Source: Epinephelus fuscoguttatus (lineage: Eukaryota > Chordata > Actinopteri > Perciformes > Serranidae). Taken from it: a DNA stretch of 64,000 nucleotides. The DNA lies in the NCBI RefSeq assembly GCF_011397635.1, contig NC_064773.1, positions 27,813,449 through 27,877,448 on the forward strand, written 5' to 3'. Under the pieces are notes generated by a model. That model saw nothing but the letters and a program-made list of their open reading frames with translations. It was not told where the DNA came from and searched no databases. This document shows, one piece after another, positions 22,241 to 39,490 of this stretch. Position 1 is the stretch's first letter; every line of letters begins with the position of its first letter. A program made the translations under genes and the position numbers.

Positions 22241-24199
22241 AAAGTCCCCTTCCTGTTGGTTTGCTGTGCTTCCCCTGGGGCCGAGCTGCTAAGACTACTG
22301 CGCTACCTCCTTGCCCACAGGATCGCTCAGGACTCATCCACCTCCTTTTGACTGTGATCCTAACACCTCTACTGCTGGTCTCTCTCCAGAAAGAAGCGGA
22401 TTATCACATTTTTAACACATCAGAGAATATTTACATAATGGCAAGGGGCTTTACCAGCACTCAGGTGGCAAAAACCTTCAAAGGTGGTGGAAATCCAAAA
22501 AGGAAAAAAAACCCCTGCCTTTTCAGTAGATCACAATAATGTGCTTGATTTTATGGATGACTGCAAATGATTTTAACTAATATTAATGATTAAATGAGTT
22601 TAACATGATTGCTTACTAATAAGCTAAAATAAAGCAAAATCACAAGAAAGAAAAATAACAGAATTCCTCAGTAAAAGGACTGTCTCTTATAAGGTAAGAT
22701 AAGAGATAAGATACACCTTTATTGATCCCATAATTGAGAAATTCCAGTGTTACAGCAGTCAAAGAAAAAGAGTCAGATTAAAGATTTCAAAATTAGATTT
22801 AAAAAACTTAAATAACTAGGCATGCAAATAAGTACAAAAATCCAAGAGTCGGCGATAAATAACAATAACAATAATAATAATAATGAAAATAATAGGAAGT
22901 GGATAATAATGAGCAGCAGTGAATGAAAATGAGCAGTGGATAAAGGGAGCACATCCAGTGCAAGTGATTGTATGTGCAAAACAGCAGACAGCTGTGGTGT
23001 CCATAAAGTGTCCATAGTGTCAATAAAGTGTCAATGAAGTGTCCATGGTGCAGTCTACTGTGAGCAGTGTTGGTTATGTAGCCTGACAGCAGCAGGCAGG
23101 AAGGACCTGCGATAGCATTCCTTCACACTCTTTGGGTGAATCAGTCTATCGCTGAAGGAGTTCTCCAGAGCTTTTATCTCCTCCTGCAGAGGATGGGAGT
23201 CATTAGCCCTCAGAGATGACAGCTTGGCTGTCATCCTCCTGTCTCCCACCACCTGCACAGAGTATCAAAACAAACTTTTTTTTTAAAAAAAAAAAAAAGC
23301 TCTCTCGTCTTATATACCAGGGAAATGAACGATGAAAACATCTTCATGTATAATAAAAATACTCATACACACAAGGTTAATGTGCGGCATGCGGTTCTTG
23401 CAGTTCAGACATGTCAGCAGCATTTTCATGCCGCTACTTGTTTGTCTAACAGTCATCTGACAGTTGGTACACACAGTTCTCAGGAAGAGGGAAGTGGCAA
23501 GACTGTTGGGAAACCTTGATATACCTCAGCAGGTATGACTGTTTCGTCATCTGCAAACCTCAGGAGTTTAACTGACGTCTTTTCTGAGGTGAAGTCGATG
23601 TAGAGGGCGAAGGGCGGTGAAGAGAGCACACTTTCCTGGGGGGGTGCCTGTGTCTATGGTCTTAGTGCCGGATGTGATTTTCCTCAGCCTCACCTAATGC
23701 CTGTGGTCTGTCAGGAAGTTTGTGACCCGCTGACAAGTGGAGGCTAGGACAGTTAGCCAGGTGAGTTTTGTGAGAAGAATGTCTGGGATGATGATGTTAA
23801 ATTCCAAGTTGAAGTCTATAGACAGGATCCTTGGGGACCCTGGGGAGTCGAGGTATTGCAGGATGTAGTGTAGTCCCACGGTAACCGTATCATCCACTGA
23901 CCTGTTTGTCTGGTAGGCAAACTGCAGGGGGTCCGGCAGTTGTCCTGTGATGTCAGGTGGGTCAACACCAGTCTCTCAAATGATTTCACAACCACAGATG
24001 TCAGGGCAACAGACCTGTAGGCATAGCCTGAGTGTCAGACTGAAGCTCTCAGAACCTTCAGTCTGACATCGTCTCCATTCAAGGCGATTTACAAGGGGGA
24101 GGGAATTTGATTTTTCCCTAACCAATCAGTAGAGATCAATGACTCACCCAGAATCTGACGTCATTAGTATCCATGCCTCGGGGGTGCCGAAAACAAGTG

Positions 24200-24550
24200 A
24201 GTTTAAGTTTAAGTTTATTTATTTATTTTTAAGTTTATTTAAATTCAATGTTTTCACTCTTGCTTGTCAATTACACACAGGTCCGAAAGACACACACATG
24301 CACAAACAGGACCTATACATGCACAAAGTGGAGAGATGTCAGAGTGAGGTTGCAGCCCTTGGTGAGGCGCCCTGAGCAGTTGGGGGGTTCAGTGCCTTAC
24401 TCAAGGGCACCTTGGCAGTGCCCAGGAGGTGAACTGGCCCCTCTCCAGCCACCAGTCCACGCTCCATATTTTGGTCCGGACAGGGACTCGAACAGGCGAC
24501 CCTCCGGTTCCCAACCCAAGTCCCTATGGACTGAGCTACTGCCCTCCCCC
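24200..24550 (-). repeat. tRNA-derived SINE nested in LINE
   Basis: Same family as 9843-10169, minus orientation; on plus it ends CTATGGACTGAGCTACTGCC. The LINE continues on both sides, so the SINE is younger. Its outer 3' side has extra GTTTAAGTTTATTT units. Confidence 0.8.
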
Positions 24551-25016
24551 ATTGCGGGGGGCGGGGTCTATGGTCTGGAACCAGGCTACTGTAGGCATTT
24601 AATCCTGTGATGGAGGGTTTCTTTCAGACTGGAATGATTGTAGAGCGTTTAAAGGAGCTCCAGTGATCAGTTAAAGATGTGTGTGACAATAGGGGCCAGT
24701 TGGTCAACACATACTTTCAGGCAGGATTGAGACATGCCATCTGGGCCAGGTGCCTTCCTTGTCATCTGTCTGTGAAAGAGCCAGCACACATCCTCTTCAC
24801 AGATCCTCAGTGCAGGTGGGGGGTCAGTGTGGAGAGGTTAGGGGGTAATAGGGGGTGCAGGTAGTTGTCTGACGTCAAAGCGGGTGAAGGGTGTGAAGGT
24901 GGGCTTATCAAATCTGCAGTAAAAACATTCAGGTCATTGGTCACTTGACAGTTCTCCACAGTGTGAGGAGAATGTTTCATGTGATGGGTAATGTCCTGGA
25001 GTGTCCTCCACATTGA

Positions 25017-25662
25017 GTGTGTTTACAAGGTCTTTAGTATGCCGGTTTTGATTGGGTTTTTTAAGTATCCCGTTTTTGTGTTTGTGCATGTAAACACCAT
25101 ATCCCGAATTCAGAAACCGGGTTATGCCCTTTTCCCGGTTTCAAGAAACCCGGTTTTGCCACCTGGAGCCGGGATACTGGAGCATGTATACGCCTTATTC
25201 CGGTCTCTGAGGGCTGCCTGTTGCGTGCGCAGGTGCCAGAGTGACGCACCAGATATACAAGCAACATGGCGGCCTTGTACTGCGTGGTGGCAGTGACAGC
25301 CGAATACCTATCAAAGTTGGTGTCGTATTCAATATTTGTTGTCGCTCTCTCCTCCCATTGCTGAAGATGAAGTGAATGAGCCATAGCTGTAATGCAACGT
25401 GAGTATTTACTAACGCTAAGCCCGCTAGAAGCCACAGAGGTCTCATTTTTGTCTTACTTCTAAATATAATAAATATACCACATTTCCCGCTCAATCTGTT
25501 GTAAACAAAAGACGTAAAAAAACGGGTTACTGGTATTTATCATGTATACAGGGATATGAATAACCGGGTTTCTCTGTGTTCCATGGAAACATCATATCCC
25601 GGATATGCTCAAAGCCGGGATAAGCCTCAAAACCGGGAGACTAAAGACCTTGTAAACACAGT
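25017..25662. mobile_element. Non-autonomous DNA transposon with 6-bp target duplication
   Basis: Ends are GTGTGTTTACAAGGTCTTTA on the left and, read inward on minus, ACTGTGTTTACAAGGTCTTT on the right. Subterminal CCGGTTTTGA / CCCGG motifs are mirrored inside. The flanks carry CATTGA at 25011-25016 and 25663-25668. Removing the element and one CATTGA joins LINE codons into DPPSMWRTLQ. No coding capacity is seen; superfamily not assigned. Confidence 0.8.
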
Positions 25663-26019
25663 CATTGATGGCGGGTCATTTTCTGAAAACCTGTTTTTCA
25701 GCTATTCAGAGAAGCACCTCTTTACTTCTCTGATTGTCTGATCTCCTTTGTCAGCAAGTTTCTGGCCTGTTTGTACAGAAGTCTGTCCTCACCTCTGTGG
25801 GCGTCCTCCTTGGCCAAAGCTGCCTATGTTTTACTGTAAACCAGGCCTTACTGTTGTTGTAGTATGTGCAGGAGGTTTTAGTCAGCACCCATTAGGGTTG
25901 AAATTCCATTTCTGACGATATTGCTGTAAGAACATCAACAACATACAAAAGTAACATCCAAAAAAAACAAACCTAGAATTACCACCCTGTGTTTGTGTGC
26001 CTCTGCGAACCAATCAAGT

Positions 26020-26480
26020 TGTTACAGGTTATATCCATGTCTGTGAAAACATGAATGAGTCACACACATCTTTCTCCCAGTTTCAAGGTGGACACCCAAG
26101 ATTAGTGTCACCAATTCAGTATTTGACCCAATGACCCCCTTCTGTTCTTGAATTATGATGTTGAATGATGGCTATGTGTTTTTGCATAACATTATGATGT
26201 CATTGTGAGACTGGCCTTTGACCTTTTGAATATATGCCATCACTTCATCATTTTATAGACATTTGTGTGAAATTCTGTCCTAATTTGCGTTTGAACTCTT
26301 GAGTTATGGCTAAAAGTACGTTTTGTGAGGTCACAGTGACCTTTGACCATTAAATTGTAAACAGTGTAATCTTGAGTCCAGTGCCAAATTTGAGGAAATT
26401 CCCTTAAGGCCTTACTGAGATATTGTATTTATGAGACTGCATACACGAGAATGGGATTGACCACCCAAAAACACAATGGC
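26020..26480 (-). repeat. ERE-bearing dispersed repeat, copy 2
   Basis: Reverse orientation: starts TATATCCATGTCTGTGAAAA, then GTGGACACCCAAGATTAGTG, TTGAATGATGGCTATGTGTT, GTTTTGTGAGGTCACAGTGA, AATTCCCTTAAGGCCTTACT and ACCACCCAAAAACACAATGG. The Harbinger remnant follows at 26485. Confidence 0.8.
26328..26342. promoter_or_regulatory. Perfect palindromic ERE (vitellogenin-type)
   Basis: AGGTCACAGTGACCT, identical to the classical vitellogenin A2 ERE, followed directly by TTGACC. It lies in repeat copy 2, about 3.7 kb upstream of the NXPE start codon. Confidence 0.6.
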
Positions 26481-26484
26481 CCTC

Positions 26485-26880
26485 ATTTATCAAATAAATG
26501 CACAAAACAGTGCTGATCCAAGCACAAAAATTGTCTTACCATAGGGTTTGCCGTTGACTCACGAAACAATCTTATTTCCCAATCACAGTGCAGGAATGAT
26601 AGGGAGTTGATAAATGGAAACAATCTTCATTTACATATTCAGCTCCAGTATATTCTTGGTTTAAAGGCCTCACCCCTAGAGTTTACCACATGGAGAGGCA
26701 TAATACAGCCAACAGGAAAAACTTCTCTGAGTTAGAAATGGAAATGCTGATGTCCCATGTCCAGTTTAACCAACTGTTTCTATTTTGCAGCCTGAAGAGA
26801 GACATAAAAGTCAAAAAAATGAAGTATAGAAAGAAAACTGCTGTGGTCAACAGTGTTGCAGCAGACAGTTAAAATTTGAA
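26485..26880 (+). mobile_element. Harbinger remnant with Myb/SANT fragment
   Basis: GGCCCTCATTTATCAAATAA at 26480-26499 matches the terminal motif of a Harbinger group. The ORF at 26690-26872 begins MERHNTANRKNFSELEMEML, which is the start of the Myb/SANT-like accessory protein. No transposase domain is seen. Confidence 0.6.
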
Positions 26881-27296
26881 GGTAGAATATTTAATTTATC
26901 CATCCATGACATGTACAAACCTACAGCATGCATATTGATAATATGCATGACATAGCCAATAATATATGTCGCCTATATGTTACATAGTTCTGATATTGTT
27001 ATAGTAGCCTATTCATATAAAAGCTTCTTGCTGCGGAGTGTGTGGCCGCAGGGGGTCTGTGGGTCTGCTTCCTTTTCTGACATAACAAGTGGCAAAGGAG
27101 ACACAGACGCACCACCTGTGTCTGAGCCGGACAAAGGTGTTAAAATTTAATAACCCACTAGGCTACTAGTACTTAAATATTTACACCGCTGCAGAGTTAA
27201 GTTATTTATTTTTAATGATGTTTAATGATAATTGATCTAAACACGCTTTTAGTTTGTCAGTGTTAAAATAAAATCAAATTAAAATTAAGTAAAGTG

Positions 27297-27345
27297 AAAT
27301 AAAATAAAATAAAATAAAATAAAATAAAATAAAACAAAACAAAAG
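27297..27345. repeat. (AAAAT)n microsatellite
   Basis: About eight AAAAT units, passing into AAAAC units. Confidence 0.85.
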
Positions 27346-27632
27346 AGTAGTTTTAGATAAATTAAAGTCAGGCATCAGTGTTCATCCTTCTGTCAACCTG
27401 GTGCCAGCCCCACAGAGCCAGGCGACTGCCAGCTGTGATAGAGATTTTACATTTAAGTGATTAAAATGTAACTTCAGATACTTAGATGCCAGAATATAGT
27501 CTAATAACAATTATCTAATTTAGCCTCTGCTCCACAAGTCCACATTGACTCAAGGATGAATTCATTAGAATATGGAGGTCAGAGGTCAAGATCATTGTGA
27601 CCTTGCATCTGTCTCATTCTTGTGAACATGAT

Positions 27633-28764
27633 GGGCTCTAGTTTCCGGCACGGTGCAGGGTGGCGCAGGGTGGTAAACCCCGTGCAGAGCTAATTTCGAG
27701 CAGCACAACCCGAGGTGCGCTCCGTTTGGTAGTTTGGCAGACTGAGGTGCACTGAGATGGGTGTGGCGGCGCAGCAGGGGGAGGTGTCGATAGATCCAGC
27801 TTAGCGCAGTGACAGTTTCGTGCCAAAAGGCTTCACCGAAGGTGCGCTAAAAGCTCACCAGCTGAAACCAGGTCTACTGTCAGCGCAGGCGGAGCACAGC
27901 CGGTGTAAGCCAAAGTTTGGCTGACTGGGGGACAGTGCGCACATGTTACCAAAACCTCACAGGCAGGTTTCCAGAATATCAGGCACATTAACGATGCAAT
28001 AAATAGCCACAAAACCACAAATCAATGAAACTATCTGCAATCAGCACATACATGTATCTCTATATCGACTGTCCCGTCACATCTGATGTCGGATCAAAGG
28101 GGATTGGCACCGTTTGGCACGTTTGGTACACGTAATGGAAACCCAACCTGATTTGATTAACACAGCAGCAAACTAATGAAGTCACATCCCTCTCAGCCAA
28201 CCACAAACAGCCACAGCATCAGATAGAGAGTATATATTCAGCATCTGTCATCTTAGAAAAGTCAAAAGAAAAGAAACAGAGTGAGACTGCGAGAGAGAAA
28301 GAGAGAGCGCACGTGCGCACGACAGAAACGCAACAATGATTTACAATTGTGGTGACCTCCTCCCAGGCTACCTTTGCATCATCAGCCCGTGGAGGTCTGC
28401 TCGCAGTTCCGTATATTCGGACAGTGCGACCTTGGACCTCCCGGACCAAAACATCAGTTTCCTCCTGGGAGAAGTTTGGCTGTCTGACGCTGCTGCTCTC
28501 TTCTGCCATGGCGAATTGAGTAAACTCTCATTACGTCTTCGTGCAGTGCATTTAAGGTTGAGGAGAGGGGCTCATTTGATTGGTGTGATGTGTGTAAAAC
28601 CCACTCCACGCCTTCTCTCCTCCCTCTTTCCGACTTGCACAGGTAGGAGGGATGGAGGTGGGACAGACGAGTAGCTGCGCCAGCGCGCACGGTGTGCCAA
28701 ACTTGCAAAATTCGCCTGGCCATACCCAGTTACCCGCCTCACCCTGTCTGCGAAACTAGAGCCC
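27633..28764. mobile_element. Harbinger-like element with Myb/SANT gene
   Basis: Terminal inverted repeats are GGGCTCTAGTTTCCGG on the left and GGGCTCTAGTTTCGCAG on the right (read on minus). The interior is GC-rich and carries a minus-strand Myb/SANT-like exon (28219-28509) but no transposase. It interrupts the surrounding repeat; a clean 3-bp target duplication is not evident. Confidence 0.75.
28340..28509 (-). pseudogene. Myb/SANT-like (NAIF1-type) accessory protein exon
   Basis: Begins MAEESSSVRQPNFSQEETDV and continues with VREVQGRTVRIYG and AKVAWEEVTTIVN, a Myb/SANT-like domain from Harbinger elements. A GT donor-like GTAAATC follows at about 28345. The remaining open reading to 28219 is probably intron. 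Confidence 0.65.
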
Positions 28765-29004
28765 AATATCTCAACAAGGCCTTGAAGCAATTTCCAAAAA
28801 TGTTGAAACCAACATCCACTCGGACTGGAGAATAAACTGATTAGATCTTGGTAGTCAAAGGTCAAAGTCATTGTGACCTTGTCTGTCTCATTCTTGTGAA
28901 TACAGTATCTCAATAACACCATGAGGGAATTTCCTCAATTTTTTGCCACAAGCATCTTCTTGGACTCAAGAATGAACTGACTAGAATTTGGTGGTCAAAG
29001 GTCA

Positions 29005-29019
29005 AGGTCACTGTGACCT
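29005..29019. promoter_or_regulatory. Perfect palindromic ERE next to NXPE gene
   Basis: AGGTCACTGTGACCT preceded by GGTCAAAGGTCA, so a direct repeat with 1-bp spacer, a TCAAGGTCA extended half-site and the palindrome overlap in 27 bp. It lies 988 bp upstream of the NXPE ATG. Confidence 0.6.
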
Positions 29020-30006
29020 GTGAGTAATGGCCAGAAAAGTGCTTTTGCAGAACATTATATCACAGTGAAACCTACCATTGACCTTTCGGATATGAAATGT
29101 CATCACTTTATCATTATATCCTAGTAGACATTTGTGTAAAATTTTGGCATAATGAGCATATGAATTTGTAAGTTATGGCAAAAATCATGTTTTGTGAGGT
29201 GACAGTGACCTTTGACCATCAAATTCCATTCAGTTCATTCTTGAGTCCAAATGGACGTATGCGCCAAATTTGAGGAAACTCCCTCAAAACCTTCTTAAGA
29301 TATTGCATTCACGATAATGAGACAGATGCAAGACAACATGATGTCAGACATAGCTGGCCTCAAGCCACATGACCATAATATGCAACCCATCTATAAGTGC
29401 CTCATTGGCTGATATGTGGGTAGCTGTACAGTACATGATTGTTTGTCTCTTATATTTCCAGATTGCTTGTCTATTTCACAGTGACCCTGATGAAGGCCAC
29501 AAGCTGACACATGGTGTTCTGCATACTCCCAAGTGTTGCTGGAGTTTTACCTCTTCAGAATTTTCCCTTCATCCATGCATGTTGGAAGTAGGTGAATATG
29601 TGCCGGATACTCTAACTCTACCTCTGTAACGAATATGAAAACAGATATTGTGCAACTTGTTGTGAGTTTAATCTTGCAAAGCTTGCTATCAGATTGGAAA
29701 ACAGCCTGTTTAAATTTTTCCACGATGATACAAATGCACATGATCAGGTCACCTGGGAATGAAACATATTGAACTACTTGCTTGGCTTTGGCCTTGGTTG
29801 TTGATTAAGCAACATGACCATTTCCTAAGAAGTGCACCGGGCTTGCGTATACCTTTTGCAAAGACAGGATTTCACAGGTTTTAGCAAGTAGTATTCTTTA
29901 GCATAACATTGTGTCAGTTAACCTTTTGCTTCATGTTTTTATTTTTTGACTCACTGCCAGAGGAAGTGGTCACAGTGCTATGCAGCAGCCGTAAAGGACG
30001 ACTACC

Positions 30007-35442
<5,436 letters not shown>

Positions 35443-35472
35443 TTGTGTATTTGTTGCGGTAGAAGAGTGGGG

Positions 35473-35478
35473 ATTAAA
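35473..35478 (+). terminator. Putative polyadenylation signal of NXPE gene
   Basis: ATTAAA 31 bp after the stop codon is the nearest signal variant. A 3' UTR this short would be unusual, so a later signal may be used. Confidence 0.3.
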
Positions 35479-36309
35479 GCTTATACTGAGTTGCCATGTT
35501 ATCTCATGTGTTTGTACCTAGTGCTACATTTTTAAATTCTGCATAGGGACAGACTAGACTAAGTACAATCTTTCAAACCGATTTTTAATCAGGGAAAGCT
35601 GAGTGAGTACAAAAGAAACAGAAATGGATGGAAAGCAACTCAAAGTCATGGTAGGGTGGGTATTATAAATGACCACTGCTGAATGATCACACGTAACACA
35701 TACAACGCCATGTCCCTTGTCTTGGGATTGTGAGCAGTGTTCCAGGAGATGCAGAAAATCATAACCATAGTCTAATCAGATTAACAAAAGGTAATATTGC
35801 TATGAAACTTTAATACAGAAAACCTGTCCATAAGAGGATTGTATATGAAAAATACTACGGGGTTCTATTTACAATAACCTTGGATTTGAAGCAGCCGCTA
35901 ACTGTGCTCTGCTGGTTTCACTCAAAGATTTGATGTAGTTATTGTTGTTCACCATAGTTTTCTTTTGCTTGCACAGGAAATTAAATTCCGGATCGAACGT
36001 ATCTCAATTCATCTTTACACAATCGATTTCCGGCCTAACTTCAAAAAGAAACTGTTAACACTTTAAACTCGAATTAATTAAATGGAACTTAAACCCTTTC
36101 CTTTCGGAGCATTGTACTTTAAAGGAAAAGTTAGACATTTTGTGCGCCTCCTTAGTGGGAATCAGATGAAAAGATTAAAACTACTCTCATTTTGTCTATT
36201 GAATATAAAGCTTAAGTCAGTTCACTACTTATGAGGGTGGAGGGGGTGGTGCAAAACTGGGGAGGCATATCCAATAATTGTTTGAGCCCTTGGGAGGGAC
36301 TTGTGTTTT
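35479..36309. other. NXPE 3' flank, no recognised gene
   Basis: Unique-looking AT-rich sequence with no coding similarity. Confidence 0.4.
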
Positions 36310-36506
36310 TTATGGTTCCACACTGGCGATAGCCGTGGCCGGAGACATTACGTTTTTGGGTTATCAATCCATCCATCCATCTATCCTGTCATTGTGGACA
36401 TGATATTTTGAGCACCCGATGAGGGAATTTCTTCAAATTTGACACAAATGTCCAATTGTACTCACAATGAACTGATAAGTTTTTGGTGGTCATGGGTCAA
36501 AGGTCA

Positions 36507-36521
36507 AGGTCACAGTGACCT
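36507..36521. promoter_or_regulatory. Perfect palindromic ERE (vitellogenin-type)
   Basis: AGGTCACAGTGACCT preceded by GGGTCAAAGGTCA, so half-sites in direct and inverted order abut. About 3 kb upstream of the TIN2/zinc-finger gene and 1 kb downstream of NXPE. Confidence 0.6.
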
Positions 36522-36660
36522 CATCTGTCTCATTCTAGTGAATGCAATATCTCAAAAACACAACAGGATTTCTTTATTGTTTTGTTTTTTTCTCAGATTT
36601 GACACAAATGTCCACTTGGACTCAACAGTGACATGATTACATTTTCTTATTATGATACAG

Positions 36661-37500
36661 CAGTGGCGATTGCTCTAAGACTGCAAGGGAAGCTCAGCTT
36701 CCCCTAAAATGTCAAAAAATAAGTGGTCAAATATGTACTCTTGTGTTTTCATGTCATTGACTAAATATGCGCTAGAGCGTGTTCAACTTTTGTTCAGAAT
36801 CAGCTACTGATCACAGGTCACTGATGCGACTTTCTTCTCATTCATTCCCGTAGCGTCACAGTGCATTAAACAGTGTTGAAGCTCAGCGTCCAAAGAATTC
36901 AGTGGGGAAGCATAGAGTGGGTTGTTCCACTGCAGCGAAACTAGACAGTCATTGGATAAATGCTCGGTTTTGTCCTGCCCATCGGACACTCAGTGTCTCT
37001 GGGGATCTATGGGGCAGTGGGCTGGCCTCGGCTGGCCTGGACGCTGGGCTTCTGCATGATGATTGGATGATCTGTCTGAGGCTGAATCCCTTTTTGATTG
37101 AGCGCAAAATGAGCAAATCAGCGATCTTGAAATATAAACCACCAGAGCATTTTTCAAGTTTCATTCCGTTGTTCCGAGTTGATCTGGAGACTTTTCCAAT
37201 CCTCTTAGTGACTTTTTCTTTGTTAAAAACGACTAGCGATAAATCTAGCATCTTGTTCTGGTGTTATTGGAGACTGTACTCGTGTTTGGAGACTCTGACT
37301 TCTGTCGCTCTGCAGTTACTGTCCCCAACGAGCAGCGGATGCTGTAAGCCCCTCCACCATCCCAAAGCACACACAGGCGGTCATACTAGCCTCGCGCAGC
37401 AGCCCCAGAGGGTAGAATTTACGTATAAATAAATGGACACATTTTATGATGTAGGCCGAAAATGAGCTTCCCCTCCTTGAAAGACCAGCAGCTGCCACTG
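36661..37500. mobile_element. hAT element with 8-bp target-site duplication
   Basis: Ends are CAGTGGCGATTGCTCTAAGA on the left and CAGTGGCAGCTGCTGGTCTT on the right (read on minus). Subterminal GGGAAGCTCA occurs at both ends. TGATACAG at 36653-36660 is repeated exactly at 37501-37508. At 840 bp with no transposase domain, it is non-autonomous. Confidence 0.9.
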
Positions 37501-38382
37501 TGATACAGATATTATTATCTGGAATAAAGAGATCTTTTGATCTTTAATTCTTAATGTGCTCCTCACAGTGAAGAGATGCAGCAAGCATCTTGTTTCCACA
37601 ACCAATACCATCCTTATCGCCAGTTACATTGTGGAATAAAGAGACTTAAAATACATAGAAGTGGGCATTTGAGGGTTTACTCATGAGAAAGCCAAAGAGT
37701 TTCTACAGCATGACAATTCATAGTGTCTGACAAACAAGCAGTATCAGTTCACAAGTATGTGACACTCCCACAAGCCTTCCTGTACACTCACATTAAGAGG
37801 GGCTTTCCGATACATAAACTGCTGCTTCCTATAACCAGATCTGTGAACATTTACTTCTCCTCTGTTAGCATGTGCACAGATTTGGTCGGGGTCCAGTCTG
37901 CTCTACAGTGTCTTACCCTGTCCTCATGAACACAAGATTGCTCTGATTAGCTCAGAGGTCAAGGTCACTGACTTCACAAAATATATTTTTGGCCATAAAT
38001 TCATTCACTATTTTATTTCACACAAGTGATTACATTTTATATCCAAATATCCAAAGGTCAACTTCACTGTGACATCATAATGTCCTGCAAAAACACTTTT
38101 CTGACCACTACATTATATTTTAGGAAAAAAAGGGAAGATATTTGGTCAGAGACACTTATCTTGGGTGCCCACCTTGAAACTGTGTTGATTGTATACGCCT
38201 CCTTTGCTTGTTATTTTTTTTTTTATGATTTTTTTTTAAATATATACATTTATTGATTTGGGGTGATTGTGTACGAGAATGTGTTGCGTATTTATTACTG
38301 TCTATTTTTCTAATTTTTTTTTATATTCAGACATGACACAGCAAATTTCGTTGTACTTATTGTGCAATGACAATAAAGTCTT

Positions 38383-38421
38383 TTCTGTTCTATTCTATTC
38401 TATTCTATTCTATTCTATTCT
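38383..38421. repeat. (TTCTA)n microsatellite
   Basis: Seven TTCTA-like units. Confidence 0.85.
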
Positions 38422-38510
38422 GCTGAGGGAAGATAAGTGTGAAGCACTCATGTTTTCACAGACATGGATGTAAACTGTAAGTTCAACTTGAGCAGTGCAC
38501 AGAGGCATCC

Positions 38511-39175
38511 CTTTATTCTCATTTAGTCTCATTTAAAATTTTGCAATAAATGAACCTTTTGCATGAAACCAGAATTTCTAGAGACAAAAAAAATTCTAGG
38601 GCGGCACAGTGGTGTGGTGGTTAGAAGATGAATGAATGAAAAAATTCTAATTTTAACTTTTAATCAACAAAGGGTAAGATTTTTAAAATCTTATAATGTC
38701 CGCCATGCCAGGTTACTGAATATATCCTGGCTGGCCACTGTTGTGTATAGTTTGGTAAAATGTTAATTATGCACATAATGCTAATGTCAACTGTGTGTGC
38801 GCTGTGATGCACGCACATGTGTGCATCTGGGAGTGTGTGTGATCTGTGAGTTTTTTGTTGCTGTTTTTTGTGGTAGGAAGGCTTGCTGTCATGCACCCAT
38901 ATTCTGCTGAAGTGCACACACAGGCTTGGATTTGCAACTCACTCCTGTGCTGTTGGCGTCATACATTTTCCCCAATACCACCTCTGATAAGTAGAGAACA
39001 GTCCCTTAGCTTATGTTGGCATGAAGACTGGAAACGAAGATAACAAAAATCAAGTAAAAATACATTATTTTGTGAGTAATATACCATAGTATTTGTGCTG
39101 GAAACGGGGAAACAGCTCGCCTGATTATATTAAATGGTATTCTATGATGCTTTGGGAGTACGGGGCAAACCATGT
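38511..39175. other. Intergenic, fragment of SINE only
   Basis: A 26-bp scrap GGGCGGCACAGTGGTGTGGT plus GGTTAGAAGATGAATGAATG at 38600-38640 is an internally deleted SINE of the 32371 family. Nothing else is recognised. Confidence 0.45.
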
Positions 39176-39191
39176 CCAGCAGGTGGCGGTA
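39176..39191 (+). promoter_or_regulatory. CTCF-like motif upstream of TIN2/zinc-finger gene
   Basis: CCAGCAGGTGGCGGTA matches the CTCF core closely and lies 300 bp upstream of the first coding exon. Confidence 0.45.
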
Positions 39192-39490
39192 ACAACAACA
39201 ACAAATAAGTCACCTGCCGTACAGTGAAAATAGAGAAGAAGACGCCTCTCAAAACAAATCAATTCCACCATGTAACTTTAACTGCTTGTTTTCAGTCTTT
39301 ATGCAGTAAATTAGAGTGCTCTCTTATTTAGGGGAGAAGTTTTGTAGTTTCGGAGAGATAGCGACGCCAGTCCCATCTTTGTCATTTAGTTGTTTCCAAT
39401 ACTAGCCAACTGTAGCCGGCCGGGTAGCTAGCTAGCTGGCTAACAGCAGCTAACCTCTGCTACCCAAATTTTCATCACCGGTGTGAGAAG

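Larger units (their letters stand above)
22685..25905 (-). mobile_element. LINE (Rex1/L2-like) relic spanning about 3 kb, twice interrupted
   Basis: Read on minus from right to left. The linker region (SKAWFTVKH..) is at about 25890-25670, and DPPSMWRTLQDI is reconstituted across the insertion at 25017-25662. RT entry follows at about 24780-24640 (RKAPGPDGMS). The RT core at 23900-23690 shows SVDDTVTVGLHYILQYLDSP and RILSIDFNLEFNIIIPDILL. The C-terminus at 23258-23055 shows KALENSFSDRLIHPKSVKEC and RRSFLPAAVRLHNQHCSQ. The 3' tail begins near 22690 (TTGATCCCATAATTGAGAAA). Inserted later: a SINE (24200-24550) and the 25017-25662 element. Confidence 0.75.
27535..29345. repeat. ERE-bearing dispersed repeat, copy 3, interrupted by Harbinger element
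   Basis: The left part at 27535-27632 and the right part at 28765-29345 show the family phrases (GACTCAAGGATGAATTCATT; TAGTCAAAGGTCAAAGTCAT; GGTGGTCAAAGGTCAAGGTC; CCATCAAATTCCATTCAGTT). The right part contains two opposed stretches meeting near 29040, suggesting two copies or a rearranged one. It has one perfect ERE (29005) and one single-mismatch site (about 29197). Confidence 0.75.
36310..38510 (+). repeat. ERE-bearing dispersed repeat, copy 4, interrupted
   Basis: Plus orientation: the left end ACACTGGCGATAGCCGTGGC leads to GAGACATTACGTTTTTGGGT at about 36350, and the right end ACAGACATGGATGTAAACTG is at about 38460. Between them, family phrases occupy 36360-36660 and 37935-38200, split by the hAT insertion (36661-37500) and by unrelated sequence at 37509-37935. 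Confidence 0.7.
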
